A DNA stretch of 15,883 nucleotides from RDXT01 sp033765305 (GCA_033765305.1 JANRID010000074.1:1-15883); one strand, 5' to 3'. Shown: positions 6,511-14,222, counted from the first letter of the stretch. The notes: a model not told the origin generated them from the sequence alone. Translations and numbers: made by a program.

Positions 6511-7884
6511 ATGAGAAACTGGCTTCTCCTGGCATTTCTGACCCTCTTGTACGGGCCCCTTTCGGCGCAGGAACTGCTGATAGACACGATCCGGTTCGAC
6601 TTCGACAGTTATCTCCTCAAGGATGAATACCTGCCCATGCTCGACTCGATCATCGCCCGCACCAAGCGGTACCCCGCCTACTATATAGAGGTGCACGGCC
6701 ATACGGACAGCATCGGCTCGCAGGAATACAACCAGTCGCTCTCCGAGCAGCGGGCCCGTGTGGTGGTGCTGTACCTGCGCGAAAACGGGCTGGACCTCGA
6801 CCGGATGGAGTACGTGGGCTTCGGGGTAACCAAGCCGGTGGCTTCCAACGAATCGTTCGAAGGACGGACCCAGAACCGCCGCGCCGAGCTGGCGGCCCTG
6901 CTGAGCAAACAGGCTTTCGATCCGCCCAAGCCTGCTGCGCCGCCGGTGGCGGATGTGCCGCCGGTGCCCGTGATCGATCCGGCTTCGATTACCGATACCA
7001 TTTACTGCGACTACGATCCCTTTACCTTCAATGCCCGGCACAAAACGGTGGTGATCACGCCCTCCAAGGCTCGGATCGTGGTGCCGCCCGGTGCCTTCGC
7101 CGGCGATCAGGATACCCTCCGGATGGAGGTGCGCGAGCTCTTCGCCCGCCGCGACATGATCCTCTCCGAGATGCCCACCATCTCCCGCAACGGCCCGCTC
7201 GAAGTGCCCGGCATTCTGACGTTCGATGTGACCTCCAAAGGCCGGCTGGTCAAGGTCAACAAAGGTGCCCAGTTTGAGCTGCTCGTGCCCGCTACCCGCC
7301 GCGACGACGATATGGGCGCCTATTTCGGCACCGGCGCCAGCCGGGGCGGCGTGCGCAAAAACAAGCTCGATAAGAATCTGCCCGTCGTAAGCCCGATCAA
7401 AACCTGGAACGAGGTCAACAATGCCAAGGTCGAATACCTCGGCGGCCGCGACAAAGGCTATCTCCTCAAGGTGGAGGAACCCGGCGCCTACGCCGTAGGC
7501 CGCGAACTGTACCGCGCCACCAAGGCCGATTCCAAGGACCCCGGCACGGATATTACCGTCCGCTTCCAGGGCAAGCGCTTCGAGAAGAATACTTCGGTGA
7601 TGATTGTGGGGGAAATTGTGAAAACCTATATTCCCCTCAACAAGAAGGATATCCGCACCTACAGTGCTACCAAGGTCAAGTACCTGGCGCCCGATACCAA
7701 GCTGGTGCTCGTCGCAATCCAGTACGATGATCAGGGCAACCCCTGGATCATCAAACGCAGCTTCGCCCCCGGCGACCTGATGAAGAAGAAGCGCGATACC
7801 CGTCCCGCGATCACGATCAAGGCCAAATTCCGCAAGTCCGACCCCGAGACGGTGCTCCGCCTGCTGGGGGAACTGAACGTCTGA
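6511..7884 (+). CDS. OmpA-family protein with C-terminal ZU5-like domain
   Basis: A 457-residue exported protein. Residues 1-19 are a signal peptide (LYGPLSAQ). Residues ~24-132 are an OmpA C-terminal peptidoglycan-binding domain: IRFDFDSYLL, HGHTDSIGSQEYNQSLSEQRA, with Asp66 and Arg124 in RTQNRRAEL at the diaminopimelate-binding positions. A Pro-rich linker follows (~138-156). From ~165 is a beta-rich region with VVPPGAFAGD, LRMEVRELFARRDMILSEMPTIS and a later ILTFDV, resembling the ZU5-like domains of Bacteroidota surface proteins. No beta-barrel precedes the OmpA domain, so it likely tethers a periplasmic module to the cell wall. The ATG at 6511 is chosen for the signal peptide; the frame is open upstream to 6352 but encodes nothing signal-like. 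The next gene starts 2 nt after its stop. Confidence 0.85.
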   Translation: MRNWLLLAFLTLLYGPLSAQELLIDTIRFDFDSYLLKDEYLPMLDSIIARTKRYPAYYIEVHGHTDSIGSQEYNQSLSEQRARVVVLYLRENGLDLDRMEYVGFGVTKPVASNESFEGRTQNRRAELAALLSKQAFDPPKPAAPPVADVPPVPVIDPASITDTIYCDYDPFTFNARHKTVVITPSKARIVVPPGAFAGDQDTLRMEVRELFARRDMILSEMPTISRNGPLEVPGILTFDVTSKGRLVKVNKGAQFELLVPATRRDDDMGAYFGTGASRGGVRKNKLDKNLPVVSPIKTWNEVNNAKVEYLGGRDKGYLLKVEEPGAYAVGRELYRATKADSKDPGTDITVRFQGKRFEKNTSVMIVGEIVKTYIPLNKKDIRTYSATKVKYLAPDTKLVLVAIQYDDQGNPWIIKRSFAPGDLMKKKRDTRPAITIKAKFRKSDPETVLRLLGELNV

Positions 7885-7886
7885 GC

Positions 7887-8849
7887 TTGAACGCCATTCT
7901 CTACCGGTCATACGGCCCTCCGGAGGTGCTGGAACTGGGATCGCTCCCCGATCCGGTGCCGGGGCCCGGGCAGGTGCTGGTGCGCATCCGCGCTGCCGCG
8001 CTCAATCCGGTCGATGCCGAGGTCCGGCGGGGCAGGTTCCGCCCCCTGCCCGGGCAGCGCCTGCCTAAAGTGCCGGGCTGCGACTTTGCCGGCACGGTCG
8101 TGGCGCTGGGTGCCGGGACCAGCGGCTTCCAGCCCGGAGATGCCGTGTATGGCATGAGCTACACCTGGAAAGGCGGAGCCCTGGCCGGACTGATCGCCAT
8201 TTCTGCCAGCCAGATCGCCCACAAGCCGGTCAACCTGACCTTTGACGAGGCGGCAGGCATTCCCCTGGCCGGCCTCACAGCCTTGCAGGCCCTGCACGAC
8301 CTGGGCCATGCCCTGCCCGGCAAACGGGTGCTGATTCACGGTGCCTCCGGCGGGGTCGGGGTGTTCGCCGTCCAGATTGCCCGCACCTACGGCATGCACG
8401 TCGTGGCCACCAGCAGCAGCGCCAACCTCGAGCTGACGCGCATGCTCGGCGCGCACGAGTCCGTGGACTACCGCGCCCAGCGGATCGAGACGCTGCCCGG
8501 CGGATTCGATATCTGCTTCGATGTCTACGGCAATCTCTCCTGGCCGCTGATGCGCCCCCTGCTGAAACCGGGCGGGGTGTACGTGACCACCATCCCCTCG
8601 GTCCGCAATTTCGTCCACCAGGTTCTTTCCTGGTTTACCCGTCGCCGCGCCCGCGTGGTGCTCGTGCAGCCCATCCACGCAGATTTGTCCGAGCTTCGGG
8701 CCCTGGCCGAAAACCTGGACCTCAAGCCGGTCATCGATCATGTGTACCCGCTCGCGCAGGCGCGCGAGGCCTTTGCGCGGCTTGAAAGCCGCCGCGCCCG
8801 CGGAAAAGTTGTGCTGGAAATTCCGGAACCGGCTGCTGATCAGGGATAA
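7887..8849 (+). CDS. MDR-superfamily NAD(P)-dependent oxidoreductase, quinone-reductase type
   Basis: A 320-residue zinc-independent medium-chain dehydrogenase/reductase. N-terminal GroES-like part: PPEVLELG, ALNPVDAEVRRG, GCDFAGTVVALG and FQPGDAVYG. Nucleotide-binding Rossmann part: VLIHGASGGVGVFAVQIAR with the glycine motif at 152-158. The C-terminus LAQAREAFARLESRRARGKVVLEI is family-typical. It lacks the structural-zinc cysteine cluster, like quinone oxidoreductases. The exact substrate is unknown. Translation appears to start at TTG (7887), since MNAILYRSYGPPEVLEL is the expected N-terminus and no ATG is available before the conserved core. It follows the OmpA gene by 2 nt, implying translational coupling, and overlaps the convergent nitrilase gene by 10 bp. 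Confidence 0.92.
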   Translation: MNAILYRSYGPPEVLELGSLPDPVPGPGQVLVRIRAAALNPVDAEVRRGRFRPLPGQRLPKVPGCDFAGTVVALGAGTSGFQPGDAVYGMSYTWKGGALAGLIAISASQIAHKPVNLTFDEAAGIPLAGLTALQALHDLGHALPGKRVLIHGASGGVGVFAVQIARTYGMHVVATSSSANLELTRMLGAHESVDYRAQRIETLPGGFDICFDVYGNLSWPLMRPLLKPGGVYVTTIPSVRNFVHQVLSWFTRRRARVVLVQPIHADLSELRALAENLDLKPVIDHVYPLAQAREAFARLESRRARGKVVLEIPEPAADQG

Positions 8850-9640
8850 ATCTCGAACAGGTCGGTATCCTGCCAGAAAGGGAACTGCTTCCGGTAGCTC
8901 TGAAGCTGCGCGGGGTCCAGCACCGCGCTCAGGACGCTTTCCGAAGCGCCGCCTTCCGCCAGTACCTGCCCCTGCGGGTCCAGGATGACCGAGGCACCGG
9001 GGTACGAAAGCCCGGCACCGTCTGTGCCCACGCGGTTGACGCCAATGACAAATGCCTGATTTTCAATAGCTCTTGCCCGCAGCAGAATCTCCCAGTGCTG
9101 AATCCGCGCCGCAGGCCAGTTGGCTACATACAGCAGCAGATCGTAGCGCAGCGTGTCGGAATCGGTGATGGTGTTGCGGCTCCAGACGGGGAAGCGCAGG
9201 TCGTAGCAGATCATCGGGGCCATGCGCCAGCCTTTGTATTCGGCCCAGGTCATCGATTCGCCGCGGGCATAGTGCTGATGCTCGCCGGCGAGGGGAAACA
9301 GGTGCCGCTTGTCGTATTCGGCCAGCACGCCCTCCTGCGGAGCGGCCATCACCATGCGGTTGTAATACCGGCGGTCTTCGGCAATGATCAGGCTGCCGCA
9401 GATCAGGGCCTGGTGGCGGTCCGCCATGCGCTCCATCCAGCGGACGGTTTCACCCTCCATCGGTTCGGCCAATGCCTTGGCCCGCATCGAAAAGCCTGTG
9501 GTAAACATCTCCGGCAGCACGATCAGGTCTGCCTGTCCAGGCTGGGCTTCGATCATCGACTGGATCCGGGCCCGGTTGGCGGCCGGCTGCTCCCACTGCA
9601 GATCCGGCTGCACAGCCCATATACGCAACGGCTTCATCAT
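8840..9640 (-). CDS. Carbon-nitrogen hydrolase (nitrilase superfamily), omega-amidase YafV-like
   Basis: A ~266-residue nitrilase-superfamily amidase. Numbering from the second Met (9637), the catalytic triad is Glu43 in LPEMFTTGFS, Lys110 in YDKRHLFPLAGE and Cys144 in MICYDLRFPVWSRN. The FTTGF, HLF and ICYDLRFPVWSRN signatures match the YafV/Nit2 omega-amidases, which hydrolyse 2-oxoglutaramate or 2-oxosuccinamate to the 2-oxoacid and ammonia (metabolite repair after glutamine transamination). Length agrees with the family. The start at 9640/9637 (MMKP) is preferred; an extension to 9700 adds unconserved residues. It is a single gene with no adjacent transaminase and is divergent from the arsR operon. 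Confidence 0.9.
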   Translation of the reverse strand: MMKPLRIWAVQPDLQWEQPAANRARIQSMIEAQPGQADLIVLPEMFTTGFSMRAKALAEPMEGETVRWMERMADRHQALICGSLIIAEDRRYYNRMVMAAPQEGVLAEYDKRHLFPLAGEHQHYARGESMTWAEYKGWRMAPMICYDLRFPVWSRNTITDSDTLRYDLLLYVANWPAARIQHWEILLRARAIENQAFVIGVNRVGTDGAGLSYPGASVILDPQGQVLAEGGASESVLSAVLDPAQLQSYRKQFPFWQDTDLFEIYP

Positions 9641-9776
9641 GTGCCCAAGATACGGCGCAGGGCTGCAGTTTCGGAAGTGTGATGCCTCCATTGGTCTCAT
9701 TTGCCGGGAGAATGGCCGCCAGCGCTACGCGTCGGGGCGCCGTTCGGGAGGGAACAGCAGAAAAATATGCTGGATA

Positions 9777-9808
9777 TTTGCGAAACCAAATGGTTGCATA
9801 TATATTTG
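9777..9808 (+). promoter_or_regulatory. Promoter of the arsR operon
   Basis: TTTG (9777-9780), a 20-nt spacer and TATATTTG (9801-9808) fully match the Bacteroidota sigma consensus TTTG-N19/21-TAnnTTTG. The start point should fall near 9815 in ATCATTCA, ~25 nt before the arsR ATG. Confidence 0.85.
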
Positions 9809-9827
9809 CAATCATTCAGTTGCAAAT
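9804..9827 (+). promoter_or_regulatory. Inverted-repeat operator overlapping the arsR promoter
   Basis: ATTTGCAA (9804-9811) and TTGCAAAT (9820-9827) are perfect 8-bp inverted arms 8 nt apart. They overlap the -7 box and the start point. Further half-sites TTGCA (9794-9798) and ATTTGCGA (9776-9783, on the -33 box) lie upstream. The likely ligand is the ArsR-family dimer encoded next to it, acting as autorepressor. Confidence 0.75.
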
Positions 9828-9839
9828 CAAGTTTCGTCT

Positions 9840-10181
9840 ATGCGCCGAGATGTATTCCAGGCCATCGCAGATCCCACCCGGCGGGACATCATGACGCTCA
9901 TTGCACGGAGCCCGCTGACACCCAATCATGTAGCAGACCGGTTTCCCGTCAGCCGGCAGGCGGTGTCCAAGCACCTGAAGATCCTGCAGGAGTGCGGGCT
10001 GATCACCGTCACCCGCCAGGGCCGCGAGCGCTACTGCCATGTGCAGCCCGCCCGGCTGAACGAAGTGTCCGACTGGCTCGATGCCTTCCGCCGCAGCTGG
10101 GAGGAACGCTTCAGCCGCCTGGATCAGCTGCTTGCGGAAATGGAAGACCCCGCCAATCCCCCCCATACCTCCCCGCTATGA
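9840..10181 (+). CDS. ArsR/SmtB-family winged-helix transcriptional regulator
   Basis: A 113-residue ArsR-family repressor. MRRDVFQAIADPTRRDIMTLIA is the hallmark N-terminus, followed by the helix-turn-helix NHVADRFPVSRQAVSKHLKI (29-48) and the wing LITVTRQGRERYCHV. The metal-binding ELCVCD motif of arsenic/zinc sensors is absent, so it belongs to the SdpR-like, non-metal group usually paired with AHSA1 genes. The start ATG at 9840 lies just after the promoter and operator. Its stop overlaps the next ATG (ATGA), so the genes are translationally coupled. It probably represses its own operon. Confidence 0.95.
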   Translation: MRRDVFQAIADPTRRDIMTLIARSPLTPNHVADRFPVSRQAVSKHLKILQECGLITVTRQGRERYCHVQPARLNEVSDWLDAFRRSWEERFSRLDQLLAEMEDPANPPHTSPL

Positions 10182-10660
10182 ACCTGTTTCAGCCCCTCAT
10201 CTCAGCCCGCTCCGGCTCGCAGGAGATCCTGATCACCCGGGAGTTCGATGCGCCGCGCGAGCGCGTATTTCACGCGTACACCGATCCCGGGATGCTGAGC
10301 CGCTGGCTGTTGCCCGCCGATCTCGGCATGGGCATCGACTCCCACGACTGCAGGAGCGGCGGACGCTACCGCTACCGCATGCCCGGTCCCGGGGGCGCGC
10401 AGCACGCCATTTTTGGAGTGATCCACGAAGTGGCTGCACCAGAGCGTATCATCCAGACCTTCGAGTATGATGGGCTGCCGGAGCGCGGCCTGGCGGTGCT
10501 GGAATGCATCAGCTTCGAAGCCCTGTCCGCAGACAGAACCCGTCTGGCCATTCAGCGGGTCTGCGGGTCGGAGGCGTACCGCGACGGCATGGTGAATGCC
10601 GGGATGGAGCCCATGCTGCTGGAGCTGTTCCGGCGGCTGGATCAGCTGTTAAATAATTGA
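10178..10660 (+). CDS. AHSA1/SRPBCC-domain protein, paralogue 1
   Basis: A 160-residue START-like (SRPBCC, AHSA1/activator of Hsp90 ATPase 1-like) protein. Typical features: ITREFDAPRERVFHAYTDP, LSRWLLP, DCRSGGRYRY, GVIHEVAAPERIIQTFE and a C-terminal helix MVNAGMEPMLLELFRRLDQLL. The fold forms a hydrophobic ligand cavity; the ligand is unknown. The start overlaps the arsR stop by 4 bp. It is a close paralogue of the next gene, indicating tandem duplication. Confidence 0.93.
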   Translation: MNLFQPLISARSGSQEILITREFDAPRERVFHAYTDPGMLSRWLLPADLGMGIDSHDCRSGGRYRYRMPGPGGAQHAIFGVIHEVAAPERIIQTFEYDGLPERGLAVLECISFEALSADRTRLAIQRVCGSEAYRDGMVNAGMEPMLLELFRRLDQLLNN

Positions 10661-10725
10661 CAGTCATTCAGTTAGGTGAACACCTGCAAGGCAGTGTTTC
10701 GCGTCGCATCACAACAACTCCCCAT
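10661..10725 (+). promoter_or_regulatory. 65-bp gap between AHSA1 paralogues with operator-like sequences
   Basis: TCATTCAGTT (10664-10673) repeats the 10-mer at 9812-9821 inside the arsR operator. It is followed at once by the inverted repeat AGGTG-AA-CACCT (10674-10685). A degenerate AATAATTG precedes it. This may be a secondary ArsR site or internal promoter, or a leftover of the duplication. Confidence 0.4.
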
Positions 10726-11217
10726 ATGCCCCAAACCCACATTACCGCAGCGCCCGGCAAACAGGAGCTCTTCATCACCCGCGAATTCGACGCGCCGCGC
10801 GGGAAGGTATTCCGCGCATTCACCGACCCCGCCCTGCTGATCCAGTGGCTTGGCCCGCGTGACCTCCGCATGGAGATCGACCGCATGGACTGCCGCACAG
10901 GCGGCAGCTACCGGTACGTGCATTTCGACCCGGCTGGCAACGCTTACGGCTTCAACGGCGTGATCCATGACGTGACCGCTCCGGAGCGCATTATTCAAAC
11001 CTTTGAATTCGAGGGTCTTCCGGAGCGGGGGCACGTCTCGCTGGAAACGGCGCTTTTCGAGGAGCTGCCCGGCGGGCGCACCCGGGTGCGCATCCAGTCC
11101 GTGTTCCGCTCGGTCGAAGACCGGGATGGCATCGTCGCCTCCGGCATGGAGCACGGCGTCGCAGATTCGCACAGCCGCCTCGATGCATTGCTTGCCCAGG
11201 AACCATCACCCGCCTAA
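10726..11217 (+). CDS. AHSA1/SRPBCC-domain protein, paralogue 2
   Basis: A 163-residue AHSA1-type SRPBCC protein. It shares the motifs of the preceding gene: FITREFDAPRGKVFRAFTDP, LIQWLGPRDLRMEIDRMDCR, GGSYRYV, GVIHDVTAPERIIQTFEFEG and a C-terminal helix with GMEHGVADSHSRLDALL. The ATG at 10726 puts the conserved domain 12 residues in; a TTG at 10657 in frame would overlap the previous gene and encode unconserved residues. It is followed by the VOC gene after 12 nt. Confidence 0.93.
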   Translation: MPQTHITAAPGKQELFITREFDAPRGKVFRAFTDPALLIQWLGPRDLRMEIDRMDCRTGGSYRYVHFDPAGNAYGFNGVIHDVTAPERIIQTFEFEGLPERGHVSLETALFEELPGGRTRVRIQSVFRSVEDRDGIVASGMEHGVADSHSRLDALLAQEPSPA

Positions 11218-11229
11218 TCCCCGAACCCT

Positions 11230-11706
11230 ATGATTTCGCCCCGCATTACGCCCTTCCTGATGTTCGATGATCAGGCAGAGGCCGCCCTGAACCTGTACGC
11301 ATCGCTGTTTGAGGGCGCCCGGATCGAGCATCCGGTCTATTATCCCGATGAGATGCCCGGACTGGGCGGAAAACTGATGTCCGCAACCCTGGACCTCGGC
11401 GGTCAGCGCATCATCGCCGCCAACGGCGGACCCCATTTCCGCTTTTCAGAGGGCTTCTCCTTGATGGTCCGCTGCGATACCCAGCCAGAGATTGACACGC
11501 TGTGGGCCGCGCTGACCGACGGCGGCTCGGAGCAGCCCTGCGGCTGGCTCAAGGACCGCTTCGGCCTGTCGTGGCAGATTATCCCTGCCCACCTGCAGCG
11601 GCTGATGGACGGCTCGGATCCCGTGCGGGCCGGGCGGGTCATGCAGGCGATGTTTCAGATGAAAAAGCTGGATATCAGCCTGCTGGAGGCTGCATATCAA
11701 GGCTGA
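11230..11706 (+). CDS. VOC-superfamily protein, PhnB/3-demethylubiquinone methyltransferase-like
   Basis: A 158-residue vicinal-oxygen-chelate (glyoxalase/bleomycin-resistance fold) protein of the PhnB-like group. Seen: ITPFLMFDDQAEAALNLYASLF, the middle strands LMSATLDLGGQRIIAANGG, FSEGFSLMVRCD, and CGWLKDRFGLSWQIIPAHL, which is diagnostic of this group. The family name comes from old annotation and does not prove methyltransferase activity. It is the last gene of the arsR operon. ArsR-AHSA1-VOC sets are common and usually considered stress or detoxification cassettes; the effector is unknown. Confidence 0.92.
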   Translation: MISPRITPFLMFDDQAEAALNLYASLFEGARIEHPVYYPDEMPGLGGKLMSATLDLGGQRIIAANGGPHFRFSEGFSLMVRCDTQPEIDTLWAALTDGGSEQPCGWLKDRFGLSWQIIPAHLQRLMDGSDPVRAGRVMQAMFQMKKLDISLLEAAYQG

Positions 11707-11722
11707 GCAGCAGATGAACAAG

Positions 11723-11757
11723 GCCCTCACAGGATCTCCGCAGGAGGCTGTGAGGGC
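11723..11757. terminator. Hairpin between convergent VOC and DUF2341 genes, likely two-way terminator
   Basis: GCCCTCACAG (11723-11732) pairs perfectly with CTGTGAGGGC (11748-11757); CTCC-GCA-GGAG forms an inner stem in the loop. No T-run follows on either strand. Its place between two convergent stop codons supports termination. Confidence 0.6.
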
Positions 11758-11793
11758 ACACAGGGGAAGAAGGGTCAGGATGCGGGTTGCAGG

Positions 11794-13062
11794 TCAGGAG
11801 CGCTGGATCAGCAGGCGCACCGGCTCTCCGTCCGGCACCTGGGCTTCCAGCAGATAGAGCCCGGAGGGTAGCGGCGAAAGATCGATCCGGCTCTCGCTGC
11901 CGGGCAGGCTCAGCAGGCTGCGGCCCTGCAGATCGCGCAGCTGCCACTGCAGCACCCGGAATTCCGGACGCAGATCCAGCAGGCCGCGGGTCGGATTGGG
12001 GAATACGCGCAGCAGCGCCGTGCGGGGATCCGGCACCGACGAGGGCGTGCCCTGGAAGCCTTCGGCCAGGATGCGGACCGTGGGGAAGGTGACCGGTTTG
12101 CGGACCTTCAGGTAGCGCAGGCTGACTTCGAAGCTGACGCTGAAGGAGCTGATGACGAATGAAAAGGAATCCTGCTCGAAATAATTGAACTCGAAGGGCA
12201 CCGTGACCTGCTGGCCGGTGGTCCGGTTGCCGATCCGCTCGATGAGCAGATGGTCGGCGGCGTTTACCTGCACAAGCACCGACAGATCCTGTGGCTGATC
12301 GCGGATGACGGCCAGATTGGGCCAGTCGGTGACGGTGGCATAGCCGTTGCTGGTGCTGTCGGTCAGCACGGCGGGCAGGTCCATGGTGTCCGACGCGCCC
12401 GACTGGTAGCGCAGCAGGTAGCGGTTCAGGGTATCGCGGTTGCTGCCGAAGCCGAAATTGGCATTGGTGCTCTGGGTGATGCCGAAATCGAAGAGGTGCG
12501 GGCCTTTGAAGAAGGCCCTGGACCGGACAAACTTGAAGCGGGCGCCGGTGGTGGAGTTGTAATCGCTGGCGTAGGTCATCTCCCCGCCGCTTTGCTGCCA
12601 GGTGGCATAGGCGCCGATGGCCTCCCATTTGTCCGGATCGACAGCGGGCGCTTCGAAGTCGTCGAAGAAGATAAAGGTATCGTCGCCGCTGGCGGCGGAG
12701 TTCTGCGCCTGGGGCCGGCCGTAGTAGATCCGGAATTTGTACTGCTTTCCGGCGCCGATGCCCGGAATGCGGATCCAGAGGGTATTGGAGGACGCGGCAA
12801 GGGTGCTGTCGATATAGAAAGGCAGCGGCTGGCAGAGCGAATCCACCACCCGCAGATCGGCGGCGTCCGGGCGCAGCTTGCCTGCGCTGATCAGCGGGGC
12901 CAGCGGCAGGTCCACCCGCATCTGAAAATCGCTCAGGGCCTGCCCGGCGGCGTTGTCCAGGATGACCGGCAGGTAATAATCCCAGTTTGCCAGGCAGGGC
13001 TGGGCATGAATGGCTGTGCTGAAGAGGCTTGCGAAGGCCAGGGTAATCAAGGCTCGTTGCAT
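11794..13062 (-). CDS. T9SS-exported DUF2341 protein with type A C-terminal sorting domain
   Basis: A 422-residue cell-surface or secreted protein. Residues 1-20 are a signal peptide (TAIHAQ). Residues ~26-115 match DUF2341: WDYYLPVILDN, LSDFQMRVDLPL, LWIRIPGIGAGKQYKFRIYYG. From IFFDDFEAP (131) to ~335 is a beta-rich segment beginning like a concanavalin/LamG-type jelly roll (DDFE...DPDKWE). Residues 353-422 are a type IX sorting domain: VFPNPTRGLLDL, QLRDLQGRSLLSL, LPSGLYLLEAQ and RLLIQRS. The protein would cross the outer membrane by the type IX system with removal of this domain. DUF2341 often accompanies carbohydrate- or ligand-binding modules, but the ligand is unknown. The stop lies ~37 nt from the hairpin shared with the VOC gene. 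Confidence 0.9.
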   Translation of the reverse strand: MQRALITLAFASLFSTAIHAQPCLANWDYYLPVILDNAAGQALSDFQMRVDLPLAPLISAGKLRPDAADLRVVDSLCQPLPFYIDSTLAASSNTLWIRIPGIGAGKQYKFRIYYGRPQAQNSAASGDDTFIFFDDFEAPAVDPDKWEAIGAYATWQQSGGEMTYASDYNSTTGARFKFVRSRAFFKGPHLFDFGITQSTNANFGFGSNRDTLNRYLLRYQSGASDTMDLPAVLTDSTSNGYATVTDWPNLAVIRDQPQDLSVLVQVNAADHLLIERIGNRTTGQQVTVPFEFNYFEQDSFSFVISSFSVSFEVSLRYLKVRKPVTFPTVRILAEGFQGTPSSVPDPRTALLRVFPNPTRGLLDLRPEFRVLQWQLRDLQGRSLLSLPGSESRIDLSPLPSGLYLLEAQVPDGEPVRLLIQRS

Positions 13063-13304
13063 GTCGGTTGGGTTTGATCAGGTGAAAAAGGCTGCGGAAT
13101 GCAGAAATCAGGCATGCAAGATGCAGCACCGCTGCCCGCGTCGCCTCACCCGGCGGGGTGATTTTCGGACGGAGCCGCTGCCGGGATTCATCGGTATTTC
13201 TGCCCGGATCTTCTGTACAGGCGGGGAATCGGGCGACAGATGCCAACCCCGGGCGAGTCCTGCCGTATTGTTTGCATCATTCACCTCAAGCTATCACCCT
13301 TCGT

Positions 13305-13925
13305 ATGATTCAACGTCGTATCAGCCTCATGGGCCTCGCCCTTGCCGGCGCGATCCTGGTCAGCGGCTTTGTGCTGCGTCCCCAGCCGGAAGTTAAATCC
13401 GTCACCTACACGGTCGACTCCCAGGCCAGCACCATTGGCTGGAAGGCCTACAAAGTAGGCGGGCAGCATTTCGGCTCGATCAAACTGAGCAGCGGAACCG
13501 TAACCTTTACCGACGGCGCCCTGAGCGGCGGCACCTTCGAAATGGACATGGCCAGCATGACGATCGAAGACATCCAGGGCGACATGAATGCCCGGCTGCT
13601 GAACCACCTCAAATCCGATGATTTCTTCGGAGTGGCTTCCCACACCTCCGCCAAGCTGGTCATTACCCAGGTAGCCAAAGGCGATGCGCCCGGCAAGTAC
13701 CGCGTCACCGGCGACATGACGATCAAAGGCATTACCAAGCCGGTGCAGTTCGATGCATTTGCCAATGCCGACAAGGCAGCCTTTACCGCCGAGGCCTTCA
13801 TCAAGGTCAACCGCACGAACTACGACATCAAGTACCGCTCCAGCACCTTTTTTGCCGACATCGGCGACCGCGCCATCATGGATGAGTTCGATCTGAACAT
13901 CAAACTCGCCGGCGCCAAGAAATAA
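13305..13925 (+). CDS. YceI-family lipocalin-like periplasmic protein
   Basis: A 206-residue YceI-family protein. Residues 1-27 are an N-terminal signal or anchor (LMGLALAGAILVSGFVL). The domain starts VTYTVDSQASTIGWKAYKVGGQHFGSIKLSSGTVTF and continues with FEMDMASMTIEDIQGD, LLNHLKSDDFFGVASH, VTGDMTIKGITKPVQFDA and INVNRTNYDIKYRSSTFF-like sequence near the end, all family signatures. YceI proteins bind polyisoprenoid or amphiphilic molecules in a lipocalin-like barrel. The ATG at 13305 gives the signal sequence; it is preceded by ATCACCCTT, as at the OmpA-family gene. TATTGTTTG at 13266-13274 is a near-match to the -7 box (one extra base). Confidence 0.92.
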   Translation: MIQRRISLMGLALAGAILVSGFVLRPQPEVKSVTYTVDSQASTIGWKAYKVGGQHFGSIKLSSGTVTFTDGALSGGTFEMDMASMTIEDIQGDMNARLLNHLKSDDFFGVASHTSAKLVITQVAKGDAPGKYRVTGDMTIKGITKPVQFDAFANADKAAFTAEAFIKVNRTNYDIKYRSSTFFADIGDRAIMDEFDLNIKLAGAKK

Positions 13926-13946
13926 GCAACGTCCGCAATACAGGCT

Positions 13947-13970
13947 GAAGCCGCCCCGAGGGGCGGCTTC
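13947..13970 (+). terminator. Terminator hairpin after YceI
   Basis: GAAGCCGCCCC (13947-13957) and GGGGCGGCTTC (13960-13970) form a perfect 11-bp stem. TTGC follows, so the U-tract is weak. It begins 21 nt after the YceI stop. Confidence 0.75.
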
Positions 13971-14206
13971 TTGCATATAGGCCCCCTGCCGCAGTTGGGA
14001 AGGGGGAAAATATAGTTCGCTTATATACAGGAAGTTATATGCAATGGGCGCAAAAAAGTGCCGCACAGGTGCCGGGTTCCGGGGAAAATTGGGTATCATG
14101 CATCACTGGCCTCTGGCAGGCCGCCAAGCAGTCTGCCCGCCGCGCACACCGTTGCGCTGCTCCCGTGTCCGCTTGCCGGGCGCATTAGCCGATCCCCATA
14201 GTGCAT

Positions 14207-14214
14207 TATAATTG
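14207..14214 (+). promoter_or_regulatory. Possible -7 box of the aminomutase-like gene
   Basis: TATAATTG has one mismatch to TAnnTTTG and ends 8 nt before the ATG. If used, the mRNA would be nearly leaderless. No good -33 element lies at the right distance (nearest TTG is 31 nt upstream). Confidence 0.35.
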
Positions 14215-14222
14215 ATGATCGT

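Larger units (their letters stand above)
13926..14222. other. Intergenic region between YceI and the aminomutase-like gene
   Basis: It contains the YceI terminator (13947-13970), an AT-rich patch (14005-14045) without a consensus promoter, and the -7-like box at 14207-14214. No gene was identified. Confidence 0.45.

Noticed and set aside
6364..7911. 515-codon minus-strand open frame opposite the OmpA-family gene
   Set aside because: The plus strand encodes a signal peptide and an OmpA domain; the antisense protein is His/Gly/Val-rich with no recognisable domain.
10657..10725. Upstream TTG start for the second AHSA1 gene
   Set aside because: It adds 23 unconserved residues and overlaps the previous gene's stop; the ATG at 10726 fits the paralogue's N-terminus.
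11675..13246. 523-codon minus-strand frame overlapping the T9SS gene
   Set aside because: Same strand but a different frame; Arg/Pro/His-rich composition, while the 422-residue frame has a signal peptide, DUF2341 and a sorting domain.
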